Shown piece after piece: positions 62,501 through 64,000 of a DNA stretch of 64,000 nucleotides. Numbering within the stretch: position 1 is the stretch's first letter; every line of letters begins with the position of its first letter. The notes beneath the pieces are model-generated. The model did not search any database. It saw only the letters and a program-made list of their open reading frames with translations, and had not been told where the DNA came from. Source of the DNA: Apostichopus japonicus (lineage: Eukaryota > Echinodermata > Holothuroidea > Aspidochirotida > Stichopodidae); NCBI RefSeq assembly GCF_037975245.1, contig NC_092562.1, positions 416,501-480,500 on the forward strand. The letters are read 5' to 3'. Made by a program: the position numbers and the translations under genes.

Positions 62501-64000
62501 ATACCAGCATCACATTTTGACTGGTTTTGTAAATTGTTAACATGTTTCAAGTCTAAATCAAATTATTATTCTATTGAGTCATGGTTTGGAGTCAAATGAT
62601 CTTTTAATAATATTAGTCCATTTTATTAAAGGGGACCCAAACCCAACCATTATCTTTAGTTTATATGACAGAGGTCTTTGTGAAGAACAACTCCCGCCAA
62701 ACAGTTAAGAAATATCTTGTTCTGTTGGGTGATAATCTTAGTTTAAAAGTTGTGACTGGAAGCTGCCATTTTGTAAATGATGTCATAGCTACCACCAGGA
62801 TCTGAAACCTTTTACTTTCTTTGACCCGGAAACCAATACCATCATTATGTCACATTAAGAGGTTCAATATGTTAGATTCAGCAATTTTGTAAACCCCATA
62901 CCTATTACAGAAAACAAGGATTGTAATTATTAACAGATAAAAAAGTAAAGAATTCAAGCGCGTCATGCAGCTCGATGATGTCATAATTAGACTTGATCAA
63001 GTCTTCCACCCTGTGTGTCATGCAACCCTAAATCTGTGATATCTCCCAAACGGAACAAGAATTTGTCTCAGCTGTCGGAGAAGTTTTTCATGACAGTTAT
63101 CGCATATTAATGATGGTGGTAGGGTTTGTGATTTCTAGCTATGGATGGTAGGGTAGGGGTGTGGGATATGTTGCTCATGACAATTATCACATAGATCAGT
63201 AATAGTGGTAGGGTTTGTGATTCCCAGCTGTGGAGGGTGGGGTAGGGGTGTGGGATATGTTGCTCATGACAATTATCACATAGATCAGTAATAGTGGTAG
63301 GGCTTGTGATTCCTAGCAGTGGAGGGTGGGGTAGGGGTGTGTGATATGTTGCTCATGACAATTATCACATAGATCAGTAATAGTGGTAGGGCTTGTGATT
63401 CCTAGCTGTGGAGGGTGGGGTAGGGGTGTGTGATATGTTGCTCATGACAATTATCACATAGATCAGTAATAGTGGTAGGGCTTGTGATTCCTAGCTGTGG
63501 AGGGTGGGGTAGGGGTGTGTGATATGTTGCTCATGACAATTATCGCATAGATCAGTAATAGTGGTAGGGCTTGTGATTCCTAGCTGTGGAGGGTAGGGTA
63601 GGGGTGTGGGATATGTTGCTCATGACAATTGTCACATAGATCAGTAATAGTGGTAGGGCTTGTGATTCCTAGCTGTGGAGGGTGGGGTAGGGGTGTGTGA
63701 TATGTTGCTCATGACAATTATCACATAGATCAGTAATAGTGGTAGGGCTTGTGATTCCTAGCTGTGGAGGGTGGGGTAGGGGTGTGTGATATGTTGCTCA
63801 TGACAATTATCACATAGAAGAATTTGTCTCAGCTGTCGGAGAAGTTTTTCATGACAGTTATCGCATATTAATGATGGTGGTAGGGCTTGTGATTCCTAGC
63901 TGTGGATGGTAGGGTAGGGGTGTGGGATATGTTGCTCATGACAATTATCACATAGATCAGTAATAGTAGTAGGGCTTGTGATTCCTAGCTGTGGAGGGTG
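23723..64000 (+). CDS. ARHGAP29/45-like: ARHGAP29/ARHGAP45-like Rho GTPase-activating protein, 5' part of gene (3' end outside window)
   Basis: Coding exons: alternative first exons 23970-24065 or 42227-42337, then 44689-44802, 46889-47105, 57194-57340, 58411-58544 and 60635-60728. Joined, they give a Ser-rich N-terminus followed by motifs shared with the region before the F-BAR domain of human ARHGAP29 and ARHGAP45: DVRKFSESLTQLRD; LRVILHQYAAL with AALHLIKQVKG; FLEALDQLALAFSNSV with EYLMGDVE; SFESL. I recalled the human proteins from memory; no search was run. Family knowledge: F-BAR, C1 and RhoGAP domains follow and the protein switches off RhoA at membranes. None of these domains is in the window; they should begin past 64000. 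All junction phases agree. The span is mostly intron; one invertebrate gene may equal both vertebrate paralogues. Confidence 0.78.
24066..26150. other. Intron sequence after candidate exon 1
   Basis: Holds a weakly matching R2 fragment near 24975-25000 and (CAA)n runs at about 25157-25218. No exon recognised. Confidence 0.5.
26205..26275. repeat. Pyrimidine minisatellite of CCCCTTGCCCCT type
   Basis: CCTTGCCCCTCC is repeated about four times within an all-pyrimidine stretch with few exceptions. Confidence 0.9.
26276..30182. other. CpG-poor intron sequence
   Basis: G- or C-runs lie at 27051-27062, 27386-27398 and 29700-29715. A patch at about 28280-28680 keeps more CpG than its surroundings. 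The frame at 28144-28392 has no recognisable motif. Confidence 0.5.
30183..31434. repeat. 116-bp minisatellite, 11 copies
   Basis: GTATCGTCACTTG recurs at 30183, 30299, 30415, 30531, 30646, 30762, 30878, 30993, 31109, 31225 and 31341, a period of 115-116 bp. Units differ at only a few positions. Each ends with GGGAGAGGTAAGTACAT, which contains a consensus-like splice donor. The last unit is cut at about 31434. Units are contiguous with no unique spacers, so this is not a CRISPR array. Confidence 0.97.
31435..33864. other. Intron sequence without recognised features
   Basis: Has a C14 run at about 31533-31548 and many TACAGTA/TACTGTA words. The longest frame (32439-32798) is low-complexity-like and has no motif. 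Confidence 0.5.
33865..34130. repeat. 60-bp tandem repeat with a conserved hairpin, 4.4 copies
   Basis: CTCTGAAGAAGAT-type starts recur at exactly 60 bp (33865, 33925, 33985, 34045, 34105). Each full unit has the pattern CTGAAGAAGATCCTGCTAGG followed by ATCGAAACATCAGGCCCT. GATCC can pair with GGATC, and the outer CTGA with TCAG. Confidence 0.92.
34131..36943. other. Intron sequence with a CpG-rich patch
   Basis: 34621-34800 has about 13 CpG in 180 bp against a CpG-poor background. It contains CCGATCGGGCCC and CTTAATTGGCCC. An open frame on the - strand (34579-34995) crosses it but has no motif or splice support. It may be a regulatory element; I see no exon. Confidence 0.4.
36944..37422 (+). 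repeat. Dispersed repeat R1, copy 2
   Basis: The second copy of the repeat at 1109-1591, same orientation, about 85 percent identical by eye with several small indels. Confidence 0.85.
37423..41962. other. Intron sequence
   Basis: Short R2-like fragment at about 39700-39735; C-run at 37477-37490. The longest frame of the whole window (40885-41388, - strand, 167 codons) lies here. I recognise nothing in it and it has no neighbouring exon. Confidence 0.45.
41963..42226 (+). promoter_or_regulatory. CpG-rich putative alternative promoter and 5' UTR
   Basis: From about 41970 to 42340 I count about 22 CpG dinucleotides in 380 bp inside a gene otherwise nearly free of CpG. CTATAATATAG at 41963-41973 looks like a TATA box, which would place transcription start near 41995-42000. 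The patch runs straight into a coding exon ending in a strong donor. The promoter role is inferred from this arrangement. Confidence 0.5.
42227..42337 (+). CDS. Candidate downstream first coding exon of the ARHGAP29/45-like gene
   Basis: ATG 42227 opens 37 codons: MSLEVPSLNVRALLSS, then a basic segment SFRKRLAPPRIVVEYSSGE. The exon ends in phase 0 at a consensus donor GTAAGT (42338). The same frame is open further upstream to an ATG at 42152, but 42227 fits better with the GC-rich stretch. Splicing into 42225 from the upstream first exon would give an early stop, so this exon is best read as an alternative first exon, not a cassette. Codon content is GC-rich, unlike its flanks. Confidence 0.6.
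43267..43420 (+). repeat. Dispersed repeat family R2, copy 2
   Basis: Same chain of phrases as at 21876: TTACTTTGCTCCTTGCTTAC, CACAACCTTAGCAC, GGTAACCTTTTAACAC, CCCCTCCAGTC, TTCTCATTCTACCATTCAAA. Confidence 0.85.
44022..44174. repeat. Foldback: 38-bp inverted arms with 77-bp loop
   Basis: Arm 44022-44059 pairs with 44137-44174 with three mismatches; the arms include GCAAAAAGGGCAAA and TATTTCGTTGTCTAA. The loop has two further copies of GTTGTCTAAACTAA. It could be a small foldback element or a transcript hairpin. Confidence 0.85.
44689..44802 (+). CDS. ARHGAP29/45-like exon: Ser/Gly-rich N-terminal region
   Basis: The exon is 114 bp, phase 0 in and out. The acceptor AG is at 44687-44688 after a T-rich run (TTGTTGTTGTCTCTTTTG); the donor GTACAG starts at 44803. 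It encodes EQEGELMRRSNGDITSPGLS and continues to TMRHKGSK. No known motif; probably disordered and phosphorylatable. Because its length is divisible by three it could be skipped without loss of frame. Confidence 0.7.
44803..46888. other. Intron between exons 44689 and 46889
   Basis: TG-rich microsatellite at about 45412-45446; diverged R2-like stretch at about 46350-46482; full R2 copy at 46665-46828, ending only 60 bp before the next exon. Confidence 0.6.
46665..46828 (+). repeat. Dispersed repeat family R2, copy 3
   Basis: Contains TTACTTCGCTCCTCGCTTAC, CTGTCTCCCCACAACCTTAG, CCTTTTAACACTCTGCACCC and TCTACCACCAAAAATGCC. It supplies much of the sequence just before the exon acceptor at 46888. 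Confidence 0.85.
46889..47105 (+). CDS. ARHGAP29/45-like exon: first conserved helix
   Basis: The acceptor AAAAG ends at 46888 and the donor GTGAGC starts at 47106. Phase 0 in, phase 1 out, 72 complete codons. A Ser-rich part (KRHSSGFDRPNSIASISG) precedes YINQEEIMQLTKDVRKFSES and LTQLRDIFTDEE. The latter part resembles human ARHGAP29 (IKELVNDIRKFSHML) and ARHGAP45 (DVARFAEGLEKLKE), the first landmark of this family. Confidence 0.85.
47106..51885. other. First half of the 10-kb intron
   Basis: Short frames only, none with recognisable motifs. G-run near 47905-47913. No repeat of note. Confidence 0.5.
51886..52010 (+). repeat. Dispersed repeat family R2, copy 4 (left arm of palindrome)
   Basis: Matches R2 from the TTACTTCG start to the CCTTCCTTC part. 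The sequence then turns back on itself at about 52012. The right arm is the same sequence reversed. Confidence 0.85.
51897..52128. repeat. Near-perfect palindrome, two ~114-bp arms and 4-bp centre
   Basis: Left arm 51897-52010 is the reverse complement of 52015-52128, with CACA at 52011-52014 between them. Translating both strands gives the same peptide over the arms apart from the centre, which confirms the symmetry. The arms derive from repeat family R2. The transcript would fold into a long hairpin. Confidence 0.95.
52129..55299. other. Second part of the 10-kb intron
   Basis: 53570-53780 is strikingly A/C-rich on the + strand. 54580-54850 keeps about 15 CpG in 270 bp, unlike its flanks. 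No exon with fitting phase found. Confidence 0.45.
55300..56130. repeat. Tandem repeat of 66-78 bp, about 11 copies
   Basis: GCTTGTGCAT-like words recur near 55350, 55426, 55497, 55571, 55638, 55705, 55780, 55858, 55931, 56005 and 56071. Most units include GGGTCAAAGTGGGGTTGACC and TAGCATACTGGATGT. The overlapping - strand frames here (THPTLTHV-like) are by-products of the repeat. Confidence 0.93.
56131..57193. other. End of the 10-kb intron
   Basis: AT-rich, no repeat or exon recognised before the acceptor at 57193. Confidence 0.55.
57194..57340 (+). CDS. ARHGAP29/45-like exon: second conserved helix pair
   Basis: The acceptor ATTAATTACAG ends at 57193 and the donor GTAATT starts at 57341. 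Phase 1 in and out, so the Glu-Glu end of the previous exon continues as V-R-G-D. It encodes ERLRNLLSTLRVILHQYAAL and SSEIHTAALHLIKQVKG, corresponding to the segment of ARHGAP29 around LLRVLKSIMNKHQNLNSVDL. It is separated from the previous exon by a 10-kb intron. Confidence 0.88.
57341..58410. other. Intron between exons 57194 and 58411
   Basis: G-rich stretch at about 58012-58040 and another near 58315-58326. Nothing else noted. Confidence 0.6.
58411..58544 (+). CDS. ARHGAP29/45-like exon: third conserved helix with LMGDVE motif
   Basis: The acceptor CTGTCAAACAG ends at 58410 and the donor GTAAAA starts at 58545. Phase 1 in, phase 0 out. It encodes GMPANEEIKGKDAFLEALDQ, LALAFSNSVTEYLMGDVE and QRLTGAK. 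The F-x-x-AL-x-x-(I/L)A-x-AFS...(F/Y)LMG(D/E)V pattern is shared with ARHGAP29 and ARHGAP45. A 65-bp tandem repeat begins 20 bp after the donor. Confidence 0.9.
58564..58800. repeat. 65-bp tandem repeat, 3.6 copies, next to a splice donor
   Basis: ACAGTGCAACAACAGATGCT recurs at 58564, 58629, 58694 and 58759. Units are almost identical, alternating between GGGATTG and GGGGTTG. The array begins 20 bp after the donor at 58545. Confidence 0.96.
58801..60634. other. Rest of intron between exons 58411 and 60635
   Basis: (TA)n microsatellite at about 59521-59572. Nothing else recognised. Confidence 0.6.
60635..60728 (+). CDS. ARHGAP29/45-like exon: SFESL segment, last exon in window
   Basis: The acceptor TTTTTTCAACAG ends at 60634 and the donor GTAAGC starts at 60729. 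Phase 0 in, phase 1 out. It encodes SFESLTSVGSTADHYLYGNH and then HISSSDKHQAV. SxESL follows the LMG(D/E)V exon in ARHGAP45 as well. The F-BAR domain should begin in the next exons, beyond the window. Confidence 0.82.
60729..63056. other. Intron after the last recognised exon
   Basis: CpG-retaining patches at about 60780-60840 and 61395-61620. I looked for F-BAR-like exons and found none. Confidence 0.5.
63057..64000. repeat. 89-bp minisatellite with higher-order repeat, runs off the window
   Basis: GATATGTTGCTCATGAC recurs at 63165, 63254, 63343, 63432, 63521, 63610, 63699 and 63788 (period 89), then at 63926. A leader, AAGAATTTGTCTCAGCTGTC and onward, occurs at 63057 and again 761 bp later at 63818. 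A block of leader plus eight units is thus itself repeated. Confidence 0.95.

Overview
This is nuclear DNA of an animal. Coding sequence is a small minority. It sits in short exons (60-340 bp) bounded by GT/AG introns and embedded in AT-rich DNA full of microsatellites, minisatellites and dispersed repeats. The two recognisable genes (a receptor-type guanylate cyclase and an ARHGAP29/ARHGAP45-type Rho GAP), the mosaic CpG content and the repeat style fit a marine invertebrate, perhaps an echinoderm. The species is a guess from style, not something the sequence proves.

Layout, both genes on the + strand. (1) 1-2777: flank or intron with a long (TAA)n tract and one copy of a 480-bp dispersed repeat. 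(2) 2778-9093: eight exons giving the last ~430 residues of a receptor guanylate cyclase: end of the kinase-homology domain, linker helix, complete cyclase catalytic domain and a C-terminal tail with stop codon. Splice phases agree at every junction. A likely poly(A) signal lies at 9932. The extracellular, membrane and most of the kinase-homology parts lie to the left of the window. (3) About 9950-15300: intergenic, no gene recognised. (4) About 15300 to the right end: 5' part of an ARHGAP29/45-like gene. Two possible first coding exons (23970-24065 and 42227-42337) both end in phase 0. Common exons follow at 44689-44802, 46889-47105, 57194-57340, 58411-58544 and 60635-60728. They encode the conserved helical region that precedes the F-BAR domain; the F-BAR, C1 and RhoGAP parts must lie to the right.

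The large introns of the second gene hold most of the unusual material: a hAT-like MITE with an 8-bp target duplication (17562-17937), a 116-bp minisatellite (30183-31434), a 60-bp hairpin repeat (33865-34130), a foldback (44022-44174), a near-perfect 230-bp palindrome (51897-52128), a 66-78-bp array (55300-56130), a 65-bp array beside a splice donor (58564-58800) and an 89-bp array with higher-order structure at the right edge. The left part is CpG-rich and the second gene strongly CpG-depleted, as expected for gene-body methylation in an invertebrate. A few CpG-retaining patches remain in the second gene; one coincides with the downstream first exon and carries a TATA-like box.

The two genes are unrelated neighbours: one makes cGMP at a membrane receptor, the other probably regulates RhoA at membranes. 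I see no operon-like link and no clear new multi-gene system. The most unusual items are the palindrome and its repeat family (which also appears to have given rise to the 116-bp minisatellite), the duplicated splice donor in the cyclase gene, and the over-represented word TACAGTA/TACTGTA in the second gene.
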